64,000 nucleotides of DNA from Streptomyces sp. NBC_01275 (GCF_026340655.1 NZ_JAPEOZ010000001.1:5084001-5148000), one strand, 5' to 3'; numbered from the stretch's first letter, positions 42,822-51,929 are shown. Notes: generated by a model from the sequence alone, not told the origin. Program-made: numbers and translations.

Positions 42822-43490
42822 GTGCAGATACTGCTGGCAGAGGACGACGACGGGGTCGCCGCGGCGCTCGTGGAGGTCCTGTACGACCACGGTCACATCA
42901 CCAGACGCGTCCGGTACGGCCGGGATGTGCTGACCTACCACCGCAGCTCCGACCTGCTGCTTCTCGACCTGGGCCTGCCCGACACCGACGGCCTGGACGT
43001 GCTGCGCGCTCTGCGAGCGGTCAGCGACATGTCGGTCGTGGTGCTCACCGCCCGCGGCGACGAGCGCTCGGTCGTGCGCGGACTACGGCTCGGGGCCGAC
43101 GACTACCTCGTCAAGCCGGTACGCCTCGCCGAACTTCTCGCGCGGATCGACGCCGTCACCCGGCGGACCGCGGCGAAGGACGGCCCGACGGTGCGGACGG
43201 TCCGTGCCGGTGACGTCGAGGTGGATCTCGACGCGCGCCGGGTCCGGGTCGGCGGGGCTGAGGTCGAGCTGACCACGAAGGAGTTCGACGTCCTCGCCGT
43301 GCTGGCGGGGCGGGCGGGCACCGCGGTCAGCCGTGAGCAGCTCCTGGACGAGGTGTGGGGCGACGCCTTCCACGCTGTGTCCCGGTCGCTCGACGTCCAC
43401 CTCACCCAACTGCGTGCCAAGCTCGCCCGCCCCGAGCTGCTCACCACCATCCGGGGCTTCGGCTACCGCTTCGGGGACCTCGGGGACTGA
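42822..43490 (+). CDS. OmpR-family response regulator (TctD-like)
   Basis: A 222-residue regulator: receiver with ILLAEDDDGVA, phospho-Asp in LLLLDLGLPDTDG, VVLTARGDE and YLVKPVRL; winged-helix output with LTTKEFDVLAVLAGRAG and TIRGFGYRFG. The GTG at 42822 was chosen because it is eight bases after AAAGGAGG; a GTG nine bases earlier would overlap that site. It is followed by its kinase and a TAXI binding protein, resembling tricarboxylate-sensing TctD/TctE systems. Its divergent neighbour is the lig operon. Confidence 0.9.
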   Translation: MQILLAEDDDGVAAALVEVLYDHGHITRRVRYGRDVLTYHRSSDLLLLDLGLPDTDGLDVLRALRAVSDMSVVVLTARGDERSVVRGLRLGADDYLVKPVRLAELLARIDAVTRRTAAKDGPTVRTVRAGDVEVDLDARRVRVGGAEVELTTKEFDVLAVLAGRAGTAVSREQLLDEVWGDAFHAVSRSLDVHLTQLRAKLARPELLTTIRGFGYRFGDLGD

Positions 43491-43501
43491 GGAGCCGACG
43501 C

Positions 43502-44965
43502 GTGCGCACCCGGGTCCAGGCCGCACTGCTGCTGTTCGTCGTGATCGCGGTGGCCGCGTTCGCCGTACCGCTGCTGCTGTTCACCGCGTCCGACCGCACC
43601 CAGCAACTCGTCCTCGCCCGCAGCGCGGACCTCGACCGCTTCGCGTCCCTCATGGACCAGGCCGCGCAGACCGGCGACACCTCGGCCGTCACCGCCGAGG
43701 CACGCCGCTACACACAGCTGTACGGCGAACCGCTCGTCGTCACCGACACACGCCGGCGTCCCGTCGTGCAGACCGGCGGTATGAGGGCCGCCGACCCCGC
43801 CGTCGGCCGGCTCCTCGACGCGGCGCTGCGCAACCAGACCGCGCATCCCACGGGCGCGCTGCGTCCCTGGTCAAAGGGGTCCCGGATGTTCGCCGAGCCC
43901 GCGGGCACCGGGACCCGGGTCTCCGGGGCCGTCGTGCTGCGGGCCTCGGTCGAGACCGCGGCGGAGGACGTCACCCGGCGCTGGGCCGCCGTCCTCGCGG
44001 GGACCGCTCTGGTCGCCGTCGCCTGCACGGTCCTCGCGCGGGCCGCGACGAGATGGGTGGTCAGCCCGCTGCGTCGCCTTGACCGCGCGGTCGGACAACT
44101 CGCCGCGGGACTCCCGCCCGAACACACCCTCCCCCACTCTCGACTCCGTCCGAGCGGGGGGACCCCCGTCGGCGGCCCACCGGAACTTCGCCAGCTCGCG
44201 ACCGGCTTCAACCGCATGGCGCGTACGGTCACGGCAGCCCTGGAACAGCAGCGCCGACTCGTCGCAGACACCTCCCACCAGATGCGCAACCCGATGGCGG
44301 CGCTCCGGCTGCGCGTCGACGCCCTGCACTCCTACCTGCCCGCGTCCGCCGACCGCACGTACAGGGGCGTGACCACCGAACTGGACCGTTTGGAGACCCT
44401 GCTCGACGACATGCTGGCTCTCGCCGCCGCGGAACACCGGGCCGGGGAACTGGCCGTGACCGACGGCTCGGACGCCCACTGCGACGCGGCGGCGGTCGCG
44501 GCCGCCCGGTTCCGGCTGTGGGCGCCGGTCGCCCGCCGTGCCGGCACCCGCCTCACGCTCCAGGCCGCCGCGACCCCGGTCATGGCCGGCTGCACGGACC
44601 GCGAACTCGCCCAGATCACGGACATCCTCCTGGACAACGCCATCAAGTACGCGGGCCCGGACGCCGAGATCTCCCTGCGCTGCGCCGTCGAAGGTCCGCA
44701 CGCGTTCCTCACGGTGACGGACGACGGACCCGGCCTGACCCCGGAGGAACTTGCCCAGGCCACCACGCGATTCTGGCGCTCCGGCCGACAACGACAGGAC
44801 GGGACAGCGGGGACGGGCCTGGGGCTGGCCATCGTCGAACAGCTGCTGGCGGGCCGGGGAGGCCGACTGGAGCTGGGGCCGGCGCGACCGCGAGGACTGC
44901 GGGCCACAGCGCTCGTGCCGTGCGCTGTGGCCGCGGCCGACCGCAGCGACGGAGGTACGGGATGA
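43502..44965 (+). CDS. Membrane sensor histidine kinase (TctE-like)
   Basis: A 487-residue kinase with a first membrane helix (about 5-27), a ~130-residue extracytoplasmic sensor, a second helix near 160-180, HAMP, H-box DTSHQMRNPMAAL (phospho-His followed by Gln rather than Glu), an N-box (ITDILLDNAIKYA), DDGPGL and GTGLGLAI. The HAMP-to-H-box stretch carries an in-frame insert LPHSRLRPSGGTPV from a REP-like palindrome at 44128-44167. The H-Q-M-R-N-P H-box is seen in kinases of the TctE/QseC type. GAGGAG precedes the GTG. Confidence 0.9.
   Translation: MRTRVQAALLLFVVIAVAAFAVPLLLFTASDRTQQLVLARSADLDRFASLMDQAAQTGDTSAVTAEARRYTQLYGEPLVVTDTRRRPVVQTGGMRAADPAVGRLLDAALRNQTAHPTGALRPWSKGSRMFAEPAGTGTRVSGAVVLRASVETAAEDVTRRWAAVLAGTALVAVACTVLARAATRWVVSPLRRLDRAVGQLAAGLPPEHTLPHSRLRPSGGTPVGGPPELRQLATGFNRMARTVTAALEQQRRLVADTSHQMRNPMAALRLRVDALHSYLPASADRTYRGVTTELDRLETLLDDMLALAAAEHRAGELAVTDGSDAHCDAAAVAAARFRLWAPVARRAGTRLTLQAAATPVMAGCTDRELAQITDILLDNAIKYAGPDAEISLRCAVEGPHAFLTVTDDGPGLTPEELAQATTRFWRSGRQRQDGTAGTGLGLAIVEQLLAGRGGRLELGPARPRGLRATALVPCAVAAADRSDGGTG
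44128..44167. repeat. REP-like palindrome inside the sensor kinase gene
   Basis: CCTCCCCCACTCTCGACTCC to GGGGGGACCCCC, a diverged copy of the element at 24361-24400, inserted in frame between the kinase HAMP region and the H-box. Confidence 0.8.
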
Positions 44966-45056
44966 ACGGCCGCCGCGACGCTCGTCGGCCGCACGGGTGG
45001 CTCGCTCCTGATCCCCGGGAGACCACAACGCCCCATGATCCGCGCGGCGGTGCGCG

Positions 45057-46049
45057 ATGACCCGTCCTGTCGACCGCCGCACCCTTCTGCACACCGCCCT
45101 CGGCTCGGCGGCCGTCGCCGTCCTCGGGGGCGCGCTCACAGGCGACGCCTCCCGGCAGCGGCCTGGACCGAGCGGTGTCCTGCGCTTCGCGACCGGGGAG
45201 CCCACGGCGTTCTACGAGGCTTTCGGCCGCCTCTTCGCCACGGAACTCGAGGCGGCATATCCCCGTCTGAGCTGCCGCGTCGGCACCACCCCGGGCAGCG
45301 TCACCAACATCGAACTGCTCCGCGACCGCCGCGCCGACCTCGCGCTCGTCCTCACCGACACCGCACGGGCAGCCCAGGGCGCCGCCCTCTTCCCGCACCC
45401 CGTGCCCCTGTGCGCGATCGGCAGGTTGTACGAGACCTACCTCCAGTTCGTCGTCCGCGCCGACTCGCCCGTGCGTGCGGTGTCCGACCTGGCCGGACAC
45501 ACCGTGTCGCTCGGCGCGACCGGATCGGGCGCGGCCGTACTCGGCGAACAGATCCTGCACGCCGCGGGTCTGTCGCCGGGCGGCGATGCCGTCGTCCGCC
45601 ATCTCCCGCTGGCCGACGCGGCCGACGCCCTGCGGGCGCGCTCGGTCGACGCTCTGCTCGTGGCGGGCGGTGTGCCGCTGCCGGTTCTGTCCGAGCTCGA
45701 CGACCGGTTCGGTCTACGGTTCCTGCCGCTGGCCGGCCTGCTGCCCCGGCTCGGCGGACAGGTCGGCCAGGCGGGCTCGGGCCTGGAAGAGGTGTCCCTG
45801 CCGCAGGGCGCGTACCGGGCGGCGGGCGGGGTCGCCACCATCGGAGTGTCCAACCTGCTGGTGTGCCGCCCCGAGTTGCCCCGCAGCATGGCCGAGGCGC
45901 TCACCCGCCTGCTGGTCCTCCGCGCAACCGAACTCGTGCCCCACAACGCCGTCGGCACCCAGTTCCTCGACGTCCGCAGCCTCATCGGCACAGGCGCCGT
46001 CCCCCTGCACCCCGGGGCGATCGCGGCATACCGCTCACTGCACGGCTGA
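45057..46049 (+). CDS. TAXI-family TRAP solute-binding protein
   Basis: A 330-residue exported protein with a twin-arginine-like start (VDRRTLLHTALGSAAVAVLGG). The mature part has GVLRFATGEPTAFYEAFGRL, SCRVGTTPGSVTNIELLRDRRADLALV, SDLAGHTVSLGATGSGAAVLG and VATIGVSNLLVCRP, matching TAXI solute-binding proteins, which bind small carboxylates. No TRAP membrane subunits are adjacent, so it may be a sensor partner for the kinase rather than a transporter part. The ATG is 91 bases after the kinase stop. Confidence 0.82.
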   Translation: MTRPVDRRTLLHTALGSAAVAVLGGALTGDASRQRPGPSGVLRFATGEPTAFYEAFGRLFATELEAAYPRLSCRVGTTPGSVTNIELLRDRRADLALVLTDTARAAQGAALFPHPVPLCAIGRLYETYLQFVVRADSPVRAVSDLAGHTVSLGATGSGAAVLGEQILHAAGLSPGGDAVVRHLPLADAADALRARSVDALLVAGGVPLPVLSELDDRFGLRFLPLAGLLPRLGGQVGQAGSGLEEVSLPQGAYRAAGGVATIGVSNLLVCRPELPRSMAEALTRLLVLRATELVPHNAVGTQFLDVRSLIGTGAVPLHPGAIAAYRSLHG

Positions 46050-46256
46050 GCCCCGGACGACGTTCCAGGCGTCCGACCAGATCGTCCCTGACGGCTGTAG
46101 TGGTCCGGGGGCGGGGCGACGGACCTCGGGAGGTTTCCATCCTCTGCTTGGTAAGAGGGGTGCCCTGTTCGGTGAGAAACAAGATCAGGCCGCTGTGCGT
46201 CGCGGACCTCCGTGTCATGATTCGCGCCTTGATGTTCGAGCAGAGATCGGGCTGCC
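46050..46256. other. Intergenic region before the large secreted protein
   Basis: A 207-base promoter region. It contains a short AT-richer segment near 46180-46190 (GAGAAACAAGATC), but no repeat or clear operator was seen. Confidence 0.4.
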
Positions 46257-49200
46257 ATGCCTTCCCACAGACGCCGCTTCCTCGCTGTCCCGGCAGCCCT
46301 CACGGCGCTCGCCGTAGCCCAGGCCATCACCCCTGTCACGGCCGTTGCCGTGCCTGCGACCGACGTGTCGACCACGCTGGCCGCGCGGACGACTTCGGTG
46401 CCCGCCGCAGACGAGATATCCGGTTCCGGTCAGGCGGTCGTCTGGCGGCAGAAGACCGCCGCCGACACGCTGGCGCACGGCTGGCTCGCCGTCTCCGGAG
46501 GCGCCCCCCAGGACCTTGGCAGGCTTGCGGACACCGACGAATCGGTGAACGTCGACGCGGTGTCCGTGCAGGACGGGGTGGCGGCCGCCGCCACCTCCGC
46601 CAACCCGAACGGTGATCTCGCCGACCATGTCACGCTGCGCCACCTCGACTCCGGTGACGAGGACGTTCTCCCGATCGCCTACGACAGTTCGGGAGCCGCG
46701 GGGGACGAGCGTTACCGCGGGCAGGCCGGCAACGGCATCCTCGTCCAGCAGAGTTACGACGACGACAGTTCCGCCCGCCGAGTGCGCCTGCTGCTGCGCG
46801 CACCCGGCAGCGAAGACCGCACACTGCTGTCCGATGACGAGCAGTACGAGATCCTCGCCTCGGACGCGCATGGCGCCCTGGTGCTCCGGCGGACCGCGCC
46901 CGGCTGGGGCCACGAGATCGTGTACGTCGACTTCGCCACCGGCAGCACGGTCACCGTGGCAGAGCCCACGACCGACGAGCTGCCGCAGGGCCTGGAGTTC
47001 ACCCCCAGCCGGGTCGGGGTCATCGACGGCGCGACCCTGACGCAGTGGCAGCGGTCGGCGCCCGGGGACGGCTCGTCCACCGTCACCCTGCCCGTCAGCG
47101 GGGCGCACTGGATCAGCGATGACACGCTCGCCTGGTACCAGTTCGACTCGTCGGACGGATCGTCCGAGCTGTTCGCGATGGCCAGGGACGGTTCCACCGC
47201 GGCGAAAGACCTCGGCGGAACCTTCACCGACCTCTCGGTCGGCGACGACGGCAAGATGCGCGTGACGCTCTACCGGCCCGATGCGGACGCCGCGATCCAG
47301 ACCCTCGCCGACGGCCGGGTGTCCACCGCCACCGGTGACGCCACCACGATCCCCGCCGGCCCCGCCAGGCTGGACGCCCTGGCCCTGTCCCATGGCGCGC
47401 TCTACACGGCCGACGACTCCTCCCGTCAGCGGGGAGTCCTGCTCCGCTCGAACCTGTCGGCCGGCCCGGCCGGGGCCTCGGCGAGCACGCCGTCCCGGGT
47501 CCTGGACTACTCCGACGGCCTGGTCCACCAGACCCTGGCCGCCGCCGGCGGACGCGTCCTGGTCGGGCAGGGCGGTCCCCCCGCGCTGGCCCACCTCCAG
47601 GTATACGAGGACGGCAAGCTGGTCGGCACACAGCTGAACTTCTACGACCTCTCGGACGTGAACGTCGTGGACTTCGACGGTGCGCACGTCCTGCTGGCGG
47701 ACAAGACGACCGCCTCCGACGGCACTCTCCTCCTCGACACCTTCGCCAACGACGACAGGCAGAGGGTGCCTGCCGGCTCCGCGCTGGACGGCGGCGCCGT
47801 GTACTCCTCGGTACGCAACGGCACCACGTCCACCTGGTCGATCCGCCGGACCGACCTGACCACCGGCACCGCCACCACCGTCGCCACCGTGAGCTGCCTT
47901 CCCGGTGGCCTCCAGGTGCGCGGCTCCCGGATCCTGTTGACCACCTGCGGGGCCGCCTCCACCACCGGCCTGCTGCTCACGGCGGGGAGCTCGACCGGCA
48001 CCGCCGTGGACGCCTCCGTACACACGCCGATCCTCGGCACGGACGTTCTCTACACCTTCACCAAGTCCTCGGACGGCGGCGCCGTCACGCTGAACGCCCA
48101 GCCGCTGGGCGGGACGGCGACCGTGGCGCAGCCCCTGTTCGCCCTCCCCGAGAAGGCCGACTCCGCCGCCGCCGACCGGTGGGCGGTCGACCGTGACGCG
48201 CCCTGGGCAGCCTGGATGGACGCCGCCGGCGTCACCCACGTGACCTGGGCAGGCGTTCCCACCGCTGCCTCGGCCGCCGCCTCGGCAGGCTTCAGCCCCA
48301 ACGGCGACGGATCGGCCGACACCTGGACCCCTACCTGGGCCTACAACCGGCCGGTGAGCTGGACGCTCACCCTCAAGTCCGGTACCACGCAGGTGCGTTC
48401 CCTGACCGGTACAGCCTCCGGCGGCAAGGTCGCACCGGTGTGGAACGGGACGACACAGACGGGCGGAGCAGCCGCCGAGGGCGCGTACACCTGGACGCTG
48501 ACCGCGCGTGACACGGTCACCGGCCGGGCGGCAGCCGACATCAGTGGCAAGGTGACCCTGCGCCGGGCGGCCCCCGCCGCCTCCGTCACCGCGCCGGCCG
48601 TCGCGAGCAGCGCGGCGACCACCGCGTCCGTGCCGGTCACCTGGTCGGCGAAGACCGCAGGCGTGAAGTCGTACGACATCGGCTGGCGCGTCGCCACCCG
48701 TAACAGCGCGGGCGTCTGGAAGCTCGGGTCACTGCAGACCTGGCGCACCGGCACCACGGCCACCTCCGCGGTCTTCGGCAAAGCGGGCAGCCCCGTGAAG
48801 CCGGTGGCCGGACTCACCTACCGCTTCTACGTCCGCGCTCACGACGACGCCGGCCAGACCGGCCCCTGGAGCAAGGCGGCGACCACCGGCATCCCGGTCG
48901 ACGACCGTGCGGCGGCACTGCACTACACGGGCGCCTGGAAGTCGGTGGCGGCATCCTCCGCCTGGTCCGGCACCGAACGTACCTCCGCCGCCAAGGGTGC
49001 GTACGTGTCCTTCTCGGCGGACGGCACCCAACTGCGCATAGTGGCGACCCGGAAGTCGAACGGCGGGCGCTTCGCGGTCGTGGTGGACGGAAAAACGGTC
49101 GGCACGGTGAACACCTACGCTGCGAAGACCGCCTACCGGCCAGTGGTGTTCACCCACACACTCGGCACCACGATCACGACCCACAAGGTGCAGTTGCGGG

Positions 49201-49265
49201 TCCTCTCCGGCAGCACACCCCAAAGATCCACCGTCATCCTGGACGCCGTCATGGTCACCCGCTGA
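46257..49265 (+). CDS. Large secreted beta-propeller/FlgD-Ig protein
   Basis: A 1002-residue exported protein. A signal peptide (MPSHRRRFLAVPAALTALAV..., cleavage near ATPVTAVAVPA, residue ~30) is followed by ~600 residues of repeated beta-strand units (TLRHLDSGDEDVLP, RLLLRAPGSEDRTLLS, TTDELPQGLEFTPS) consistent with a beta-propeller. About 680-770 is a FlgD-like Ig domain (FSPNGDGSADTWTPTWAYN, VWNGTTQTGGAAAEGAYTW), then a fibronectin-like segment (about 790-880) and a final beta domain. No sorting motif was seen. Probably a surface or matrix protein binding carbohydrates or proteins; function unknown. Confidence 0.75.
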   Translation: MPSHRRRFLAVPAALTALAVAQAITPVTAVAVPATDVSTTLAARTTSVPAADEISGSGQAVVWRQKTAADTLAHGWLAVSGGAPQDLGRLADTDESVNVDAVSVQDGVAAAATSANPNGDLADHVTLRHLDSGDEDVLPIAYDSSGAAGDERYRGQAGNGILVQQSYDDDSSARRVRLLLRAPGSEDRTLLSDDEQYEILASDAHGALVLRRTAPGWGHEIVYVDFATGSTVTVAEPTTDELPQGLEFTPSRVGVIDGATLTQWQRSAPGDGSSTVTLPVSGAHWISDDTLAWYQFDSSDGSSELFAMARDGSTAAKDLGGTFTDLSVGDDGKMRVTLYRPDADAAIQTLADGRVSTATGDATTIPAGPARLDALALSHGALYTADDSSRQRGVLLRSNLSAGPAGASASTPSRVLDYSDGLVHQTLAAAGGRVLVGQGGPPALAHLQVYEDGKLVGTQLNFYDLSDVNVVDFDGAHVLLADKTTASDGTLLLDTFANDDRQRVPAGSALDGGAVYSSVRNGTTSTWSIRRTDLTTGTATTVATVSCLPGGLQVRGSRILLTTCGAASTTGLLLTAGSSTGTAVDASVHTPILGTDVLYTFTKSSDGGAVTLNAQPLGGTATVAQPLFALPEKADSAAADRWAVDRDAPWAAWMDAAGVTHVTWAGVPTAASAAASAGFSPNGDGSADTWTPTWAYNRPVSWTLTLKSGTTQVRSLTGTASGGKVAPVWNGTTQTGGAAAEGAYTWTLTARDTVTGRAAADISGKVTLRRAAPAASVTAPAVASSAATTASVPVTWSAKTAGVKSYDIGWRVATRNSAGVWKLGSLQTWRTGTTATSAVFGKAGSPVKPVAGLTYRFYVRAHDDAGQTGPWSKAATTGIPVDDRAAALHYTGAWKSVAASSAWSGTERTSAAKGAYVSFSADGTQLRIVATRKSNGGRFAVVVDGKTVGTVNTYAAKTAYRPVVFTHTLGTTITTHKVQLRVLSGSTPQRSTVILDAVMVTR

Positions 49266-49344
49266 GCCGACCATCCGATGCTTGGGGCACTGACCAGGAG
49301 GAATAGCCGGGTCCGGAGCTCGTGCTGTCATGTCCGGGAGGTGA

Positions 49345-49659
49345 TCAGCCGGATACGTTCCATACATCGAGTTTGATCTTCACCTGGCGGTTGTGATCTG
49401 CGTGCCAGATCACCTCACCGGCGACGGTGGAGCCCACGGCGGGCAGTTCCATGTGGTGAGGCATGGCGGTGATCTCGGCGAGGCCGACTGCATTCGGTAC
49501 GCCATCGAGGAGAAGGAAGACACCGAACGGCTGCCGGCCGATGACCAGTCCGCTGACATGAGACCCAAGGGGCAGTGCAGAAACGGTCGCCGGCCAGCTC
49601 CGGTCTACGGCATCCGAGGTCGGCACCTGGGAGCGGTCCGGAAAACTGAACTCGGGCAT
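49345..49659 (-). CDS. S1/OB-fold-like hypothetical protein
   Basis: A 104-residue cytoplasmic protein. Residues ~28-100 read GSHVSGLVIGRQPFGVFLLL and PAVGSTVAGEVIWHADHNRQ then VKIKLDV, the pattern of an S1-like OB fold (G-x-x-V-x-G-x-V ... F/G-V-F). It might bind RNA or DNA, but the basic face typical of S1 is weak. Start and end are clear, with the ATG at 49659. Confidence 0.6.
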   Translation of the reverse strand: MPEFSFPDRSQVPTSDAVDRSWPATVSALPLGSHVSGLVIGRQPFGVFLLLDGVPNAVGLAEITAMPHHMELPAVGSTVAGEVIWHADHNRQVKIKLDVWNVSG

Positions 49660-49834
49660 TGGCCAATCATGGCCAGAACGCCAGAAGTTGTCGACTGCGG
49701 TCTCGACACCAGGCTCCTCAGACGCGGGCCGACACGCTTTCCACTCTGAACGGATGTGAATGGCTGTGAACGGCGCTGAATGAGACGGAAACCGAGACGG
49801 ACGTCGGCGCCCGGCCGGTACAGGTGTCGTCGGG

Positions 49835-50113
49835 CTAGAGGCCGCGAAGTGCCTCGTAGAGGTCGCCGTAGGCGCTCCAGCAGGTGACGCTGCCGTCGTC
49901 GTTCAGGCTGCCCATGTACCAGTCGTCGTCGTTGACGGCTTTCACCAGGCAGAGCCCGTGGAATCCCAGGACGATCTCGGGGTGGAGTCGCTCGCCTTGT
50001 GCCGGCCAGCCTGTCACGACGCGATCGGTGTCGAGAGGTGTGGCCTCCCCGTCGCCGGAGACCTTGCGGATCTCCTCCAGGGTCCAACCTGCCGGGAGCT
50101 GCCTGCCTGCCAT
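49835..50113 (-). CDS. Hypothetical protein, 92 residues
   Basis: A soluble protein (LPAGWTLEEIRKVSGDGEA ... WYMGSLNDDGSVTCWSAYGD). No family was recognised. It has the codon bias of a real gene and lies in a run of small hypothetical genes before the tRNA fragment. The ATG at 50113 gives the full frame. Confidence 0.6.
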   Translation of the reverse strand: MAGRQLPAGWTLEEIRKVSGDGEATPLDTDRVVTGWPAQGERLHPEIVLGFHGLCLVKAVNDDDWYMGSLNDDGSVTCWSAYGDLYEALRGL

Positions 50114-50279
50114 CCCATGATGATGACAGCCACCGCACGCGCCGAGTGCGGCATGGCTTCTCAGAGCACCGCTTCAGGGGTTCGATCAACGCGGCTTTGG
50201 GAGCTTCGGATGCCTGGAAGGCACGGCCGGCACCGGCCGCTCGTAGTCGCTGCTGCACCTCTCGCGGCAGTCACTGCCC

Positions 50280-50603
50280 CTATTCGCCTGGTGGGATCCG
50301 CACGAAGCCCTCGGTCCAGATGTCTTCATCGAGTTCGTAACCATCGAGGATGAAGCACTCCGGCTCGTCCCGGAAGCCCGGCAGCAACTGAGCTCGCTTC
50401 ATGCTTTCCTCTGCCCGCTCCCGTGTCGAGTAGATGCCGAGCAGTTTCACGTCGTCGCCGTCCTGCTCGTCGACGAAGACGCCGCACTCGTCGACGTGAA
50501 CGGTCGAGTCGTTGTTGCCGGCCTCGTTCTGGTGGCCAACATGCCAAAGCGGATACACGATCACACTCGCGAAGCTATCAGCGTTGAAGTTGAGTGAAGT
50601 CAT
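50280..50603 (-). CDS. DUF7336-like small protein
   Basis: A 107-residue soluble protein. VIVYPLWHVGHQNEAGNNDS, then KLLGIYSTRERAEESMKRA, then LLPGFRDEPECFILDGYELD and WTEGFVRIP match a small uncharacterised actinobacterial domain (recalled as DUF7336). The ATG at 50603 sits next to the tRNA-Ser fragment, so its promoter region has been altered by that junction. Function unknown. Confidence 0.65.
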   Translation of the reverse strand: MTSLNFNADSFASVIVYPLWHVGHQNEAGNNDSTVHVDECGVFVDEQDGDDVKLLGIYSTRERAEESMKRAQLLPGFRDEPECFILDGYELDEDIWTEGFVRIPPGE

Positions 50604-50608
50604 CAGCC

Positions 50609-50663
50609 ATCTTGAAAACCGTCGTGGCAGCGATGGCGCCGTGGGTTCACATCCCACACCCCC
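50609..50663 (+). pseudogene. 3' fragment of a tRNA-Ser(UGA) gene, possible att scar
   Basis: TCTTGAAAACCGTCGTGGCA matches the anticodon loop (anticodon UGA), 3' anticodon stem and start of the long variable arm of bacterial tRNA-Ser(UGA). It is followed by GTGGGTTCACATCCCAC, a T-arm with a changed loop (ACA for GAA), and ACACCC. The 5' half is absent and the acceptor end has drifted, so this is not a working tRNA. Fragments like this are left when integrative elements recombine at a tRNA 3' end. Confidence 0.6.
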
Positions 50664-50712
50664 TCGTGGTGCGGATATGGTGCGCGCCCGGCCCACCGGT
50701 CTAGACAACAAA

Positions 50713-50742
50713 CAACCCCCAGGTCCACGACCTGGGGGTTTC
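50713..50742 (-). terminator. Hairpin terminator after tRNA-Gly
   Basis: AACCCCCAGGTC and its complement (GACCTGGGGGTT) form a 12-base stem with a short loop just downstream of the tRNA on the minus strand, followed by a T/G-rich tail. Confidence 0.85.
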
Positions 50743-50745
50743 TGC

Positions 50746-50819
50746 TGGAGCGGGTGACGAGAATCGAACTCGCACTCTCAGCTTGGGAAGCTGATGTTCT
50801 ACCACTAAACTACACCCGC
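50746..50819 (-). tRNA. tRNA-Gly (anticodon CCC)
   Basis: Read on the minus strand: acceptor GCGGGTG pairs with CACCCGC, D-arm, anticodon stem TCAGC/GCTGA with loop TTCCCAA (anticodon CCC), T-arm GTTCGATTC and an encoded CCA end (TCCA). The body without CCA is 71 bases (50749-50819). The acceptor, D, anticodon and T stems appear intact. Confidence 0.93.
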
Positions 50820-50820
50820 G

Positions 50821-51095
50821 TAAGACGCCGGTCCGTAACCGGTGTCCGAACGCTCAGTCACTCTACCTCATGCCGGACCCCGGGCGCTGAAGCCCAGGGG
50901 TCCGTGTGCGTTTCGGGGGAGGGATCGGGCTGCGGGGGGCCGGAGTTGGGGCGTACGGTGGGGTCGGTGGAAGAGGGGTCGGGCGGGGTCGGAGTGCCGC
51001 CTGGAGGGCCGTCCCGTTCGTCCCGTAATGTGGCGCTTCGTCGTCCGGCGAGCAGCAGCCGGACGCGGCTCTTGGGGAAGGGACTCTAGGACTTG
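50821..51095. other. Intergenic region between tRNA-Gly and zinc-ribbon gene
   Basis: A hairpin, GGACCCCGGGC...AGCCCAGGGGTCC at 50875-50903, lies upstream of the tRNA; the rest is G-rich without recognised genes. The tRNA promoter should lie just right of 50820 on the minus strand. Confidence 0.45.
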
Positions 51096-51254
51096 ATGGA
51101 GCGCACCGTCGTCCGTTGTGCCGATGGGCACGTGTTCAGCACCGCTTCGTTCCCGATGCAGCAGGCCGAGCGGCTCGGTCCCGGGCGGCTCGTCCGGTGT
51201 CCTCGTTGCGCGCGGCTGCGCAGCGTGGTGCAGGTGACGCTTGAGAAGCGGTAG
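51096..51254 (+). CDS. 52-residue zinc-ribbon-like protein
   Basis: MERTVVRCADGHVFSTASFP, then RCPRCARLRSVVQVTLEKR: a single Cys plus CxxC near the end could bind zinc. I recall near-identical small proteins upstream of dcd in Streptomyces. GAAGGGACTC precedes the start by about ten bases; a TTG three bases earlier is an alternative. Confidence 0.72.
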   Translation: MERTVVRCADGHVFSTASFPMQQAERLGPGRLVRCPRCARLRSVVQVTLEKR

Positions 51255-51343
51255 GAACGTAGAAACGCAGCATTAGGAGACTGCCTGGCGCGTGGAAGCC
51301 GTCCGATTGTGGTGGCTCCGCGCGCCTTGCGTATCCTCAGGGC

Positions 51344-51919
51344 GTGCTTCTCTCAGACAAGGACATCCGGGCCGAGATCGACGCCGGACGGGTACGGATC
51401 GATCCCTACGACGAATCCATGGTGCAGCCGTCCAGTGTCGACGTACGCCTCGACCGCTACTTCCGGGTGTTCGAGAATCACCGGTACCCCCACATCGACC
51501 CCTCCGTCGAGCAGGCGGATCTGACGCGGCTGGTGGAGCCCGAGGGCGACGAGCCGTTCATCCTGCACCCCGGGGAGTTCGTGCTCGCCTCGACCTACGA
51601 GGTCGTCTCCCTGCCCGACGATCTGGCCTCGCGGCTCGAGGGCAAGAGCTCCCTCGGCCGGCTCGGGCTCGTCACCCACTCCACCGCCGGGTTCATCGAC
51701 CCCGGCTTCTCCGGGCATGTGACGCTGGAGCTGTCCAACCTCGCGACGCTGCCCATCAAGCTCTGGCCCGGCATGAAGATCGGCCAGCTGTGCATGTTCC
51801 GGCTCAGCTCGCCGGCCGAGCACCCGTACGGGAGCGAGCGGTACGGCTCCCGGTACCAGGGCCAGCGCGGTCCCACCGCCTCCCGGTCCTTCCTGAACTT
51901 CCATCGGACCCAGGTGTGA
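51344..51919 (+). CDS. dcd: dCTP deaminase
   Basis: A 191-residue enzyme. The N-terminus is [52 protein letters not shown] and [10 protein letters not shown] are the signature stretches, including the catalytic Glu in ELSNL. It deaminates dCTP to dUTP for thymidylate synthesis in the cytoplasm; some actinobacterial forms also cleave dUTP to dUMP. GTG start. Length is normal for the family. A phosphoribosyltransferase gene follows by 10 bases, probably in the same operon. Confidence 0.96.
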   Translation: MLLSDKDIRAEIDAGRVRIDPYDESMVQPSSVDVRLDRYFRVFENHRYPHIDPSVEQADLTRLVEPEGDEPFILHPGEFVLASTYEVVSLPDDLASRLEGKSSLGRLGLVTHSTAGFIDPGFSGHVTLELSNLATLPIKLWPGMKIGQLCMFRLSSPAEHPYGSERYGSRYQGQRGPTASRSFLNFHRTQV

Positions 51920-51929
51920 GGGCGTGAGC

